Below are positions 8,768 through 20,808 of a DNA stretch of 64,000 nucleotides, one piece after another. Below the pieces are notes generated by a model, which saw nothing but the letters and a program-made list of their open reading frames with translations, did no database searches and was not told the origin of the DNA. Source of the stretch: Cryobacterium arcticum (lineage in GTDB: Bacteria > Actinomycetota > Actinomycetes > Actinomycetales > Microbacteriaceae); the NCBI RefSeq assembly GCF_003185895.1, contig NZ_QHLY01000012.1:1988917-2052916 (forward strand), written 5' to 3'. Every line of letters begins with the position of its first letter. Positions within the stretch are counted from its first letter, which is position 1. The position numbers and the translations under genes were made by a program.

Positions 8768-9997
8768 CTACTTGATGACCGATGCGATGCTGAAGATAGG
8801 CAGATAGAGGGCGATGACCATGCCGCCGATCACGACGCCGAGGAAGGCGATCAGGATGGGCTCGATGGCAGAGGTGAGCTGCTCGGTTGTCGATTCGACC
8901 TCCTGGTCGTAAAAGTCGGCGATCTTGTTGAGCATGGTCTCCAACGAGCCGGCGTCCTCGCCCACAGCGATCATCTGCGTGACCATCGGCGGGAAAACGG
9001 GTTGCCTAATCAGGGGGCCCGCGATCGATTGTCCCTGTCTGACCGACTCGGCAACCTTGACCAAGGCATTCTCGATCACCCAGTTGCCCGAAGTCTCTCC
9101 CACGATCTTTAGGGCTTGGAGGATGGGGACGCCGGCGCCTATCATATTGGCGAAATTGCGGCTGAAACGGGCGACGGCGATCTTCTTGAGCAGGCTGCCG
9201 AACACCGGCAGTCTGAGCTTGACTGGGTCCACGGCCATACGCACTCGTGCAGAGTGCTTGTTCTTGCGCCACCAGAAGCCGAAAGCCACCCCGCCAACGA
9301 CTAGAACAGGAACGACATAGACCATGGCATGGGAGAGATTGACGAGGATCATGGTGGGCACCGGGAGTCCGCTTCCGAGGCCCTTGAACATGTCCTCGAA
9401 GATCGGAACGATGAAAATCAGCATGATCAGCACCGAGACCAGGGACATGATCAGCACGATCACCGGGTAGGTCATCGCCGACTTGATGGTGCCGCGCAGC
9501 TTGACCTCTTTTTCAAAGTTCGCCGCGATCGACTCCAGCGCGCCATCGAGAAAACCGCCGGTTTCGCCGGCGCGAACCATGTTGATCATGATCGGCGGGA
9601 AAGACTCGCTGTGTTTGGCGAACGACTCGGAGATCGAGACCCCGGTCTCGACGTCGTCGCGCACTTGGGCGAGAATTCTCGCGAGCGGCTTGCTCTCGGT
9701 CTGCTCGGCCAGGATGTTGAGGGTGCGCAGCAGAGACAGCCCGGAGCCGATCATCGTGGCCATCTGCCGGCTCATGATGGCAAGGTCCTTGAGGCCGACA
9801 CCGCGGCTGAAACCCGGGATCGAGATCTCCCGGTTGAGGCCGGTGCCCTCGGTCGCCTCCGTGATGGAAATCGGCGAGATGCCCATGGTGCCGAGTCGGG
9901 TCGCCACGGCACCCTCGCTCGGCGCATCAAGCTTGCCCTTGACCGTCTTGCCCGTGCTGTCACGGCCCGTATAAACCCAGGGCTGAACGGCTGACAT
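8768..9997 (-). CDS. pilC: PilC, type IV pilus platform membrane protein
   Basis: The 409-residue product has the GspF/PilC layout: an N-terminal cytoplasmic region (YTGRDSTGKTVKGKL), then two related GspF domains with the hallmark MIGSGLSLLRTLNILAEQ and MIGAGVPILQALKIVGE. Three hydrophobic stretches follow the usual pattern (about residues 165-195, 215-240 and 375-400). PilC is the platform on which PilB or PilT acts to add or remove pilins. The start overlaps the pilT stop (TGATG), so it is probably translationally coupled. Length is normal for the family. Confidence 0.95.
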   Translation of the reverse strand: MSAVQPWVYTGRDSTGKTVKGKLDAPSEGAVATRLGTMGISPISITEATEGTGLNREISIPGFSRGVGLKDLAIMSRQMATMIGSGLSLLRTLNILAEQTESKPLARILAQVRDDVETGVSISESFAKHSESFPPIMINMVRAGETGGFLDGALESIAANFEKEVKLRGTIKSAMTYPVIVLIMSLVSVLIMLIFIVPIFEDMFKGLGSGLPVPTMILVNLSHAMVYVVPVLVVGGVAFGFWWRKNKHSARVRMAVDPVKLRLPVFGSLLKKIAVARFSRNFANMIGAGVPILQALKIVGETSGNWVIENALVKVAESVRQGQSIAGPLIRQPVFPPMVTQMIAVGEDAGSLETMLNKIADFYDQEVESTTEQLTSAIEPILIAFLGVVIGGMVIALYLPIFSIASVIK

Positions 9998-11550
9998 CAG
10001 CGCTGCGGAATGGAGTACGTGTCGCCGTAGTCGACGCCGCCGCCGCCCATGTTATTCGACGACGCATCCGTGGGCGTCTCTGCCCGCTTGATGAGCTGGG
10101 TGAGGCTCTCGGTGTCGTGGGCCTTGTCCATGGCCGCCTGCCGGGTGATCTGGCCCGAGTCGACGAGGTCAGCGAGGTGCTGGTCCATGGTGTGCATGCC
10201 ATCGGCACTGCCGGCCTGCATCATTGAGGTGATTTGGTGGGTTTTGCCCTCGCGGATGAGGTTGGCGATGGCCGGGGTAGTCACCAGGATCTCGGTGGCC
10301 ACGACTCGGCCCTTATCGTTCGCCTTCTTGACCAAGGTCTGGCAGACGACGCCGCGCAGGGTGGCGGCAAGCTGGGTGCGAATCTGCCCCTGCTGGTGCG
10401 GCGGGAAGACGTCGATCATGCGGTCGATGGTCTGGGCTGCATCCTGGGTGTGCAGAGTGGCGAACACCAGATGGCCGGTTTCGGCCGCGGTCAGCGCCAC
10501 CGAGATGGTCTCCAGGTCACGCAGTTCACCAATGAGGATGATGTCTGGGTCCTGCCGCAATACGTGTTTGAGGGCGGCGGCGAAGCTGTGCGTGTCGTGG
10601 CCGACCTCGCGCTGGTTCACCAGCGACTTCTTGTGCCGGTGCAGGAACTCGATCGGGTCTTCAACGGTCACGATGTGGTCGGGCCGCGTGCTGTTGGCCA
10701 GGTCGACCATGGCAGCCAACGTCGTCGACTTGCCGGAGCCGGTGGGGCCGGTGACCAGCACCAGGCCGCGCGGGAGCAGCGAAAAGCGGCCGACGGACTC
10801 GGGCACCCCCAGGGCCTTCAGCGGCTTGATCTCCCGGGGGATGAGTCGGAATGCGGCTCCGATCGAATTGCGCTGGTGGTAGAAGTTGACCCGGAATCGT
10901 GCGCCGGCAGCGGTGTAGGCGAAGTCGAGCTCGCGCTCCTCGTCAAAGCGCACCCGGTCGCCGATCGAGATGATGCTGTAGAGCGCGGCATTCACCTTGT
11001 CCTGCATCCAGACGGGCAGGCCGTCGATGGGGCGCAGGGCGCCGTCCATGCGCATGGTCGGCGGAGCTCCGACGGTGATGTGCAGGTCGGAGGCCTCCAG
11101 CTCGAGAACCAGGGTGAGCGCGTCGATCAGGTCGGGATCGGCCTGACGACCGTCGGGGCCGATGTGCGGCGGCGCAGGTGTGCGCACCGTTGCCACCGGA
11201 GCGGTCGGCTCCGCACGGATGGCGGCACGGCGCCCCGAAGGAACGTGCACCGACCCCGGCGTGTAGATACGTTCCCTCTGCGGCGGTGCATAGGCACTCA
11301 CAATCGGCACCGTGACCGGTTCAACTGTGCCTAGCCGCACGGTGTCCACGGGGACGGCGATTGTTACGGGAGGCTCCGGTGAGATGACGTCGATCTGCAC
11401 CGTGGCGTCATCGAGTTCGTCCTGCTGGGCAGCATCCGCTACGACGGCCGCGGCAATGATCTCGTCTTCGGCATCGGCTGCGATCGCATCCCACCACGAC
11501 ATGTTGTCGCCAGGCTGGCTCGCTGGAATCTCATAGATTGGCTTTTCCAT
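9997..11550 (-). CDS. pilT: PilT, pilus retraction ATPase with long N-terminal extension
   Basis: The 517-residue product has its PilT core from about residue 139. It carries Walker A (GPTGSGKST, 268-276), Asp box, Walker B (DPDIILIGELRD), His box (LVFATLHTQDAAQ) and the PilT-type C-terminus that binds PilC. PilT powers pilus retraction, hence twitching and DNA uptake. The first 138 residues are acidic, Pro/Val-rich and unlike typical PilT (about 345 residues). The ATG at 11550 has AAAGGGA 7 bases upstream, so the extension appears real. It starts 29 bp after pilB. Confidence 0.93.
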   Translation of the reverse strand: MEKPIYEIPASQPGDNMSWWDAIAADAEDEIIAAAVVADAAQQDELDDATVQIDVISPEPPVTIAVPVDTVRLGTVEPVTVPIVSAYAPPQRERIYTPGSVHVPSGRRAAIRAEPTAPVATVRTPAPPHIGPDGRQADPDLIDALTLVLELEASDLHITVGAPPTMRMDGALRPIDGLPVWMQDKVNAALYSIISIGDRVRFDEERELDFAYTAAGARFRVNFYHQRNSIGAAFRLIPREIKPLKALGVPESVGRFSLLPRGLVLVTGPTGSGKSTTLAAMVDLANSTRPDHIVTVEDPIEFLHRHKKSLVNQREVGHDTHSFAAALKHVLRQDPDIILIGELRDLETISVALTAAETGHLVFATLHTQDAAQTIDRMIDVFPPHQQGQIRTQLAATLRGVVCQTLVKKANDKGRVVATEILVTTPAIANLIREGKTHQITSMMQAGSADGMHTMDQHLADLVDSGQITRQAAMDKAHDTESLTQLIKRAETPTDASSNNMGGGGVDYGDTYSIPQR

Positions 11551-11579
11551 GCTGGGTTCCCTTTCGGCACGCGCGAGCG

Positions 11580-13250
11580 CTATGCGACGACTCGCAAAAT
11601 CTCTTCGATGGATGTCAGACCCATGCGGACCTTTTCCCAGCCGTCCTCACGGAGGGTAATCATTCCTTCGGCCCGGGCTGCCCTGCCGATGTCGGCGCTC
11701 GACGCCCGCTCAACGGCTAGCCGCTCGATGTTCTCAGACACGGTCATGACTTCGTGAACAGCAATCCGACCGCGGTAGCCGGTCTTCGAGCAGTTCTGGC
11801 AGCCGATCGGTTGGTACAGCACCGGTAGCGGCCGCAGTGGGTCGTATCCGAATCGCAAGTGGTTGAGCTGCTCGCTAGAGACCTCGGCCGGCTGCTTGCA
11901 TCGGTCGCAAAGCCGACGCGCGAGTCGCTGGGCCACCACGCAGTCCAGAGCTGACCCGACGAGGAACGGTTCGATGCCCATTTCAGTGAGCCGGGTGATC
12001 GCACTGGGCGCGTCGTTGGTGTGCAGCGTTGACAGCACGAGGTGACCGGTCAGCGATGCCTCGATCGCGATCTGCGCAGTCTCGTGGTCCCGGATCTCAC
12101 CGAGCAGAACCACATCCGGGTCGCTGCGCAGAATGGAACGCAACGCGCTGGCGAAAGTCAGGCCGGCCTTCACGTTCACCTGAACCTGGTTGATGTCTTT
12201 CATCCGGTACTCAACCGGGTCTTCCACGGTAATCACATTGATCTCGGGCCGAGCGACGGAGTGCAAGGTCGTGTAGAGCGTCGTCGATTTACCCGAACCG
12301 GTGGGGCCCGTGATCAGGATCATTCCGTACGGCTTGGTATACGACTTCTTGTACGCCTCGTAGTTGTACTCCAGCAGATTGAGGTCGTGAAGATCCATGG
12401 TCGTGCTCGAGTTGTCGAGGATTCTCATGACGATCTTCTCGCCCCACACGGTAGGCAGCGTGGCAACGCGCAGATCGATCTGACGGCCACCGTGACTTAC
12501 AGACATCCGGCCGTCCTGCGGCTTGCGTCGTTCGGCGATATCGATGTCGCTCATGATCTTGAGTCGAGAGATGACACCGTTCTGGATGCTCTTGGGCGCG
12601 TGCTGCATCTCGTGCAGCACACCATCGATGCGATAGCGCACTCGGAGACTCTGCTCCCCCGGTTCGATGTGGATGTCCGAGGCTTTGTCTTGTATGGCCT
12701 GGCTGACGAGCAGGTTCACGAACCGTACGATGGGCGCGTCATCGTCCTGGGAGTCGGAGACTCCAAAGGACGTGCTCTCGACCGGAGCCTGCTCCTCTTC
12801 CATCGTGGTGGTGAGGTTGCTGAGTTCGTCGTCGGCGCGGTGGTAGCGCGCGATTGCGGCCAATAGGTCGCCGCGTTCGGCGACGACTGGGATGATGCGC
12901 ATATGCGCAGCCTCGCGCATGTCGTCGATGGCGAAGACGTTGCCGGGGTCCACCATGGCGACCACGAGACGACCGGCCTCGATGGTGATGGGCAGCACCA
13001 GATGACGCCGGGACATAGCCGGGGTAACGAGGGAGACCGCCAGGCGGTCGACCGGGTACTCCATCAGTTCGACGAACGGCAGGCCGGCCTGTTCGGCGCG
13101 AGCCCTTGCAAACTGGATCTCAGTGATGACGCCGGAGTCGACCAGGGCACGTACCGCGGACTCGTCGGCCGGGTCGCCGGCCATTAGCTTATCGAGATGT
13201 TCGATTGGTAGCAGTCCGTGCAGGATGAGTATCTCGGTCAGGGTGGGCAT
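11580..13250 (-). CDS. pilB: PilB, pilus extension ATPase
   Basis: The 556-residue GspE/PilB-type secretion ATPase has an N-terminal MshEN-like domain (residues 1-140), Walker A (GPTGSGKST, 315-323), Walker B (DPDVVLLGEIRD) and His box (LVLSTLHTNDAPS). It also has the C-terminal zinc module CDRC...CQNC followed by GYRGRIAVHE, which separates PilB from PilT. It powers pilus extension at the cytoplasmic face of PilC. GGGGGAAGG lies just before the ATG. It is the first gene of the locus in transcription order, with 242 bp of non-coding sequence upstream. Confidence 0.95.
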   Translation of the reverse strand: MPTLTEILILHGLLPIEHLDKLMAGDPADESAVRALVDSGVITEIQFARARAEQAGLPFVELMEYPVDRLAVSLVTPAMSRRHLVLPITIEAGRLVVAMVDPGNVFAIDDMREAAHMRIIPVVAERGDLLAAIARYHRADDELSNLTTTMEEEQAPVESTSFGVSDSQDDDAPIVRFVNLLVSQAIQDKASDIHIEPGEQSLRVRYRIDGVLHEMQHAPKSIQNGVISRLKIMSDIDIAERRKPQDGRMSVSHGGRQIDLRVATLPTVWGEKIVMRILDNSSTTMDLHDLNLLEYNYEAYKKSYTKPYGMILITGPTGSGKSTTLYTTLHSVARPEINVITVEDPVEYRMKDINQVQVNVKAGLTFASALRSILRSDPDVVLLGEIRDHETAQIAIEASLTGHLVLSTLHTNDAPSAITRLTEMGIEPFLVGSALDCVVAQRLARRLCDRCKQPAEVSSEQLNHLRFGYDPLRPLPVLYQPIGCQNCSKTGYRGRIAVHEVMTVSENIERLAVERASSADIGRAARAEGMITLREDGWEKVRMGLTSIEEILRVVA

Positions 13251-13297
13251 GCGACCTTCCCCCTGGCTGCGTGTGGTGCGGACTCGGAAAAAGACGG

Positions 13298-13357
13298 GCT
13301 GACCGGGTCAGCGAGTACCGAGGCGTCTGTGGTGACAGCCCACGTTAGCGCCGTGGG
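13298..13357 (-). promoter_or_regulatory. Two palindromes upstream of pilB
   Basis: A perfect palindrome with arms GCTGACC and GGTCAGC around one G (13298-13312) lies 48 nt before the pilB start. A second inverted repeat, CCCACG/CGTGGG with a 7-nt loop (13339-13344 and 13352-13357), lies further upstream. Either could be an operator or an mRNA hairpin for the pilus operon. I could not identify a convincing -35/-10 pair between 13251 and 13492. Confidence 0.35.
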
Positions 13358-13438
13358 TTCGGCTCAATACAGTCCCGAAACAGGGGGTGTTTGCGGCAGG
13401 TGCACGGGCGGGTCCTTGGTTCCAGAGACGGGTCACTG

Positions 13439-13484
13439 GGTCTCGACAAGCTCGACCAGCGGGAGACAAGCTCGACCAGCCGGG
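13439..13484. repeat. TCTCGACAAGCTCGACCAGC-type intergenic repeat, doubled
   Basis: A full unit (13441-13460) is followed at once by a second partial unit, AGACAAGCTCGACCAGC (13464-13480). The same unit recurs at 16782-16806 and, with two changes, at 30846-30871. Here it lies between the end of the cysteine-rich paralogue gene and the pilB upstream region. I recall similar sequences as abundant intergenic repeats in Microbacteriaceae but cannot check that here. Confidence 0.75.
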
Positions 13485-13492
13485 GCAGGGGC

Positions 13493-14173
13493 TCAGGCGT
13501 CGGGCCAGAGGGTGGTGATGATGTCGCGGGTATAACCGGACGGGCCGGCGTTGGTGTAACGGGTGGCGAGCCAGATACCGTCGCGCAGGAAGTGGGACTC
13601 GCCGACGAGGAGATCGCCGTAGTCGGTCTCGCTGGTGCATCGCAGCCCGTCGAGTTCCTCGTAGCAGTCGAATCCCAGTTCGGTGAGACGGTCGGTTACC
13701 GCTGTCGTCTGTTCCGGCGTGACCCATACCACGCTGGTATCGACGCCGCTGTCGCTGGGGCCGTCGGCATCCGCCCACCGGCAGGTGAGGTGCGCGGTGG
13801 AAGCAACGATGCCCACCAGTTGCGGGTCGTAGACGCCCACGCCCACATCGACAGCAGGCGCTGTGGTCCACTCCGGGTTCAGCACCAGGTCATCGAACTC
13901 CTCGACCATGTCGGTGCTGTAGATCTCGTCACAGGAGGTGGGCGTCGGGGTGCCCGGCGCGATGGTGGCCGTAGGCGTGGTCACCGGAGCCGGGGCCGGG
14001 GACTCGGTCGGCGCCGGCCGAGCACCCGGCTGATTCTCCGGGGCGTTGGCGCCCTGTGGCCTGAGGAGCACGGTGACCGCAGCGTAGACGACCAGCACCG
14101 TGACGATGCCACCCAGAATGAGCAGCGTCCATTCACGGCCGGGCGTCATGGTGGGTGTTCCTTGGGCGTGCAT
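13493..14173 (-). CDS. Membrane-anchored four-cysteine protein, paralogue 1
   Basis: The 226-residue product has one N-terminal membrane helix (about residues 14-34) with few flanking residues, a Pro/Thr/Ala linker, then an exported domain of about 145 residues. That domain starts at SCDEIYSTDMVEEF and ends [36 protein letters not shown]. It shares four cysteines and these two motifs with the genes at 14250-14942 and 16001-16714. The start at 14173 has AGGGAGG 5 bases upstream. I do not recognise a named family. The cysteine pattern suggests two disulfides outside the membrane. It is 76 bp downstream of paralogue 2 and on the same strand as the pilus genes. Confidence 0.8.
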   Translation of the reverse strand: MHAQGTPTMTPGREWTLLILGGIVTVLVVYAAVTVLLRPQGANAPENQPGARPAPTESPAPAPVTTPTATIAPGTPTPTSCDEIYSTDMVEEFDDLVLNPEWTTAPAVDVGVGVYDPQLVGIVASTAHLTCRWADADGPSDSGVDTSVVWVTPEQTTAVTDRLTELGFDCYEELDGLRCTSETDYGDLLVGESHFLRDGIWLATRYTNAGPSGYTRDIITTLWPDA

Positions 14174-14249
14174 GCAGCCTCCCTGAGCGCGGTTCTCCCG
14201 GGGGAATCTGCGCTCAGCATAGCCCGGCCCGGCCTCAGGAGTCAGGCGG

Positions 14250-14942
14250 TTAGGCGCCGGCCCAGATCGTCGCCACCATGTCGTGGGTGTAGCCATCCGG
14301 GCCCGCGTTCACGTAGTGCGTGGCCAGCCAGATGCCGTCGCGCAGAAAGTGCGATTCACCGGCGAGACCGTCGCTGTCTGCGGCGGATTCGATGACGCAG
14401 CGGATGCCGCCGAGCTCCTCGTAGCAGTTCTGGCCGAGAGCGAGCAAGCGCTGGTGTGCCTGCTCGGACTGCTCGGCGGTGACGAAGACCACGTTCGTGG
14501 TGAGGCCACTGTCAGACCCGCCGCCTTCCGCGGCCCAGATGCAGGTGAGGTGGTCGGTGCTCTCAATGAGGGCGGTGAGGTCCGCATCGACGGTGCCGGC
14601 CTGAAGAACGTCGTCGTTGTCCACGGTCCACTCCGGGTTGAGGGTGCGGGTTTCACTGAACGTCGACAGCATGCCGGGGCTGTAGATCGAGTCGCAGGTG
14701 GTGGGGTGCGGGCCCGTCGGCACGGCCGGAGCGGCGCTGGCGACGGGGATCGGCTCGGCGGATGTCGACGGGGTAGGCCGGGTCGAGGTGGGGTCGCCGC
14801 CGGCGGTCGGAGTACCTGCTCCCCCGCGCCAGACGACCAGCACAATAATCAGGGCAACAACCAGCAGCCCACCGATTCCGGACAGGACAACCCAGAGCAG
14901 CCGGCGTGACGGCACGCCGGTCGGTGACGGTGCAGAGCTCAT
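14250..14942 (-). CDS. Membrane-anchored four-cysteine protein, paralogue 2
   Basis: The 230-residue product has a membrane helix (about residues 16-38), a Thr/Pro/Ser linker, and a C-terminal domain from TCDSIYSPGMLSTF to [25 protein letters not shown]. It is co-linear with paralogues 1 and 3. Conserved features are C-D-x-[IL]-Y-S, L-x-C-x-W-A, NC-YEEL, RC, and the long C-terminal motif. GAGGGGG precedes the ATG. The N-terminus lacks a lipobox, so it is probably a type II membrane anchor. Function is unknown. The tandem arrangement implies local duplication. Confidence 0.8.
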   Translation of the reverse strand: MSSAPSPTGVPSRRLLWVVLSGIGGLLVVALIIVLVVWRGGAGTPTAGGDPTSTRPTPSTSAEPIPVASAAPAVPTGPHPTTCDSIYSPGMLSTFSETRTLNPEWTVDNDDVLQAGTVDADLTALIESTDHLTCIWAAEGGGSDSGLTTNVVFVTAEQSEQAHQRLLALGQNCYEELGGIRCVIESAADSDGLAGESHFLRDGIWLATHYVNAGPDGYTHDMVATIWAGA

Positions 14943-15023
14943 TGCGACCCCCTCGTAGATTTCCCCCAGACTATCGGGAAGGGATCTGGCTGACGGCGGG
15001 CCGCGCTGCGACCACGAGAATCC

Positions 15024-15869
15024 CTACTGGTCGGCCGACTTGCGGCGGATGCGGCGGATGACGAGAAGGCCCGCACCAACCACCACGAGAAGCACCCCTC
15101 CGGCGATGATCGGCCCGAGGCTGACACCGGTCTCCGCCAGATCGTTCGGGCCCGCTACCCGGATGGCGCTCCATCCGATCACAGTGCCCGCCGCGTTCGT
15201 CACCACCAGGCGGTGATCGCCGGCGGCGAGGGGGTCTGGTGTCACGACCCGGATGGTGCCGTCGGCTTGCACGATGTAGGAGCCGGCCGAGGTGGGGGTG
15301 GAGAAGAACCAGGCATACACGGTTTCGCCGGCGGCAACCCCGTTGACCTCGACCCGGGTGGTGACGCCGGGCGTGACCACGGCGGCCATCGAGAGCCCGC
15401 CCTGGGATGCCGGCGTGAGGGCTGCCTCTGCCGGAGCCGCCGGGGCTACGGGTGCGGCCGGGGCGGGCGGCGTGGCAGGGGCGGTCTCTTCGGGGACGGG
15501 CACCGGGGTGGGGGTGGGAGTTGCCGTCGGAGTGGGCGTAGGCGTCGGTGTGGGGGTCCCCGTCGGCGTGGGGGTCGGCGTCGGCGTGGAAGTCGGAGTC
15601 GGCGTGGGCGTCGGAGTGGGCGTGCCGGTCGGCTTGGGTGTGGGGGTGGGCGTGCCGGTCGGCTTGGGTGTGGGGGTGGGCGTCGGCGGCGCGGTGAAAG
15701 TGGGCGTCGGGGTCGGGCTCGGCGTTGGAGTCGCTGTGGGCGTCGGGGTCAGTGCCGTGGCGCTGTCAGCGTGCGCGGCCTGCGGAGAGAGCGCCACGAA
15801 GAAAAGGGCAACCAGGGCCATGGTCGCGATGACAAGAGCCCGCCCGGAGAAGCGAATCGGTGTTGACAT
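15024..15869 (-). CDS. Pro-Thr-repeat surface protein with LAETG sorting signal
   Basis: The 281-residue product has a cleavable-type signal peptide (residues 1-34, ending PQAAHA-DS), a Pro-Thr repeat region (about 38-120), an Ala/Pro stretch, and a domain of about 95 residues with Ig-like strands ([36 protein letters not shown]). It ends with LAETG, a hydrophobic helix and RRIRRK. LAxTG is the motif used by class E sortases of high-GC actinobacteria, so covalent attachment to the cell wall is expected. No sortase gene is in the window. The ATG at 15869 has GGGGG 8 bases upstream. It sits between two cysteine-rich paralogues on the same strand. Confidence 0.85.
   Translation of the reverse strand: MSTPIRFSGRALVIATMALVALFFVALSPQAAHADSATALTPTPTATPTPSPTPTPTFTAPPTPTPTPKPTGTPTPTPKPTGTPTPTPTPTPTSTPTPTPTPTGTPTPTPTPTPTATPTPTPVPVPEETAPATPPAPAAPVAPAAPAEAALTPASQGGLSMAAVVTPGVTTRVEVNGVAAGETVYAWFFSTPTSAGSYIVQADGTIRVVTPDPLAAGDHRLVVTNAAGTVIGWSAIRVAGPNDLAETGVSLGPIIAGGVLLVVVGAGLLVIRRIRRKSADQ
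15495..15760 (-). repeat. Low-complexity Pro-Thr coding repeat
   Basis: Repeated 6- and 12-bp units (GTGGGC, GTCGGC, GTGCCG variants on the plus strand) encode TPTPTP, PKPTG and PTGTP blocks of the LAETG protein. One 36-nt block (GTGCCGGTCGGCTTGGGTGT and what follows) is duplicated in tandem near 15630-15670. All unit lengths are multiples of three, so length change would keep the reading frame. It probably forms a stalk across the wall. Confidence 0.85.
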
Positions 15870-16000
15870 CACACAACCCCCAGCCTGTAGCCGACGAGTT
15901 GGGTGCGAGCGCAGAGCATCTCGGGCACGCTCAGGATAACGACAGACCAGTTCGGGGGTCAAGCATCCGCTGTGCGCGATTTTGCGTTTCTGGCGGAGCG

Positions 16001-16714
16001 CTAGCCCTCCGGCCAGAGGTTGTTCACCATGTCGAGCGTGTATCCATCCGGGCCGGCATTGGAGTATTCGGTGGCCAACCAGATGCCGTCTCGCAGGAAG
16101 TGCGACTCGCCAAAATAACCCTCGTCGTTGGATCCCTCGGTGGTGCAGCGCAAACCACCCTCCTGTTCGGAGCAGCTGTCGCCGCGGTCCCGCAGATGAT
16201 CTTCGACCGTAGCGCTGTCCGCGGCGTCCACCCACACCAGGGTGGTGGAAACCCCCGCTCCGGAGGGCCCCTCCGGCTTGGCCCACTGGCATAGGAGCGA
16301 GTCGTTGGCATCGATCACGCCCTCCAGCACCGGGTCGTCCTCGCCGATCTTCATGTCCAACTCCGGGTCGTCGAGCCAGGCCGGGTTGAGCACCATATCG
16401 CCGAAGGCGGCCACCATCTCGGGGCTGTACAGCTCGTCACAGGAGCCGGGTTGCGGTGTGCCCGGCGCGGCGGAACTGCCCGAGGCGGCGGGCGTGCCGG
16501 AGTTGGATGCGGTCGGCCCGGCAGGGGTGGGCGGAGCCGTCGCCGACGGGGTCGGCCGGGCTGCCTCGGTGGCGGCCGGGGTGGATGCGCCGCGCGCCCA
16601 GAGCACCCCGATGATGATGATGACCGCCAGCGCCAACAGGGCGGCGAGCACCCCGATGGTCACCCACAGCCGGCGATTCGCCGGAGGGGGTGCCGGTGAA
16701 TGTGCAGCGCCCAT
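16001..16714 (-). CDS. Membrane-anchored four-cysteine protein, paralogue 3
   Basis: The 237-residue product has a membrane helix (about residues 18-42), an Ala/Thr/Pro/Ser linker, and the same exodomain as paralogues 1 and 2. The domain runs from [14 protein letters not shown] through LLCQWA, SCSEQ and LRCT to [32 protein letters not shown] lies 7 bases before the ATG. It is upstream of the LAETG gene (132 bp gap) and 153 bp from the rpoC end, beyond the rpoC terminator. No function can be assigned from sequence. Confidence 0.8.
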   Translation of the reverse strand: MGAAHSPAPPPANRRLWVTIGVLAALLALAVIIIIGVLWARGASTPAATEAARPTPSATAPPTPAGPTASNSGTPAASGSSAAPGTPQPGSCDELYSPEMVAAFGDMVLNPAWLDDPELDMKIGEDDPVLEGVIDANDSLLCQWAKPEGPSGAGVSTTLVWVDAADSATVEDHLRDRGDSCSEQEGGLRCTTEGSNDEGYFGESHFLRDGIWLATEYSNAGPDGYTLDMVNNLWPEG

Positions 16715-16781
16715 GAGTGGATTCCTCGCGGTTAACGTCGAGGATAGTCCGATGGTTGCGGAGTGCTACGGGATGGGGTGC

Positions 16782-16806
16782 GGGGTCTCGACAAGCTCGA
16801 CCAGCG
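16782..16806. repeat. TCTCGACAAGCTCGACCAGC-type intergenic repeat
   Basis: One complete unit, identical over 20 bases to the first unit at 13441-13460, lies between the start of paralogue 3 and the rpoC terminator. Confidence 0.75.
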
Positions 16807-16822
16807 GACGGGTTAACGGGGA

Positions 16823-16850
16823 ATGGCCCCCTGCCGAAGCAGGGGGCCAT
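16823..16850 (-). terminator. rpoC terminator hairpin with UUCG loop
   Basis: Perfect 12-bp arms (ATGGCCCCCTGC and GCAGGGGGCCAT) enclose CGAA on the plus strand, which reads UUCG in the minus-strand RNA, an exceptionally stable tetraloop. It starts 18 nt after the rpoC stop. Only a short run of C and T follows, without a long U-tract, as is common in high-GC actinobacteria. Confidence 0.85.
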
Positions 16851-16867
16851 CCGGGAATCACACTCGG

Positions 16868-20764
<3,897 letters not shown>

Positions 20765-20808
20765 TTTCTCTCCTTGGAAAGTTTTCGAGTATTCGTCAGT
20801 GGCCTGGT

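Noticed and set aside
15495..15760. Possible CRISPR array or tandem-repeat locus
   Set aside because: Repeats are 6-36 bp, in frame, with no spacers; they encode Pro-Thr blocks of a surface protein.
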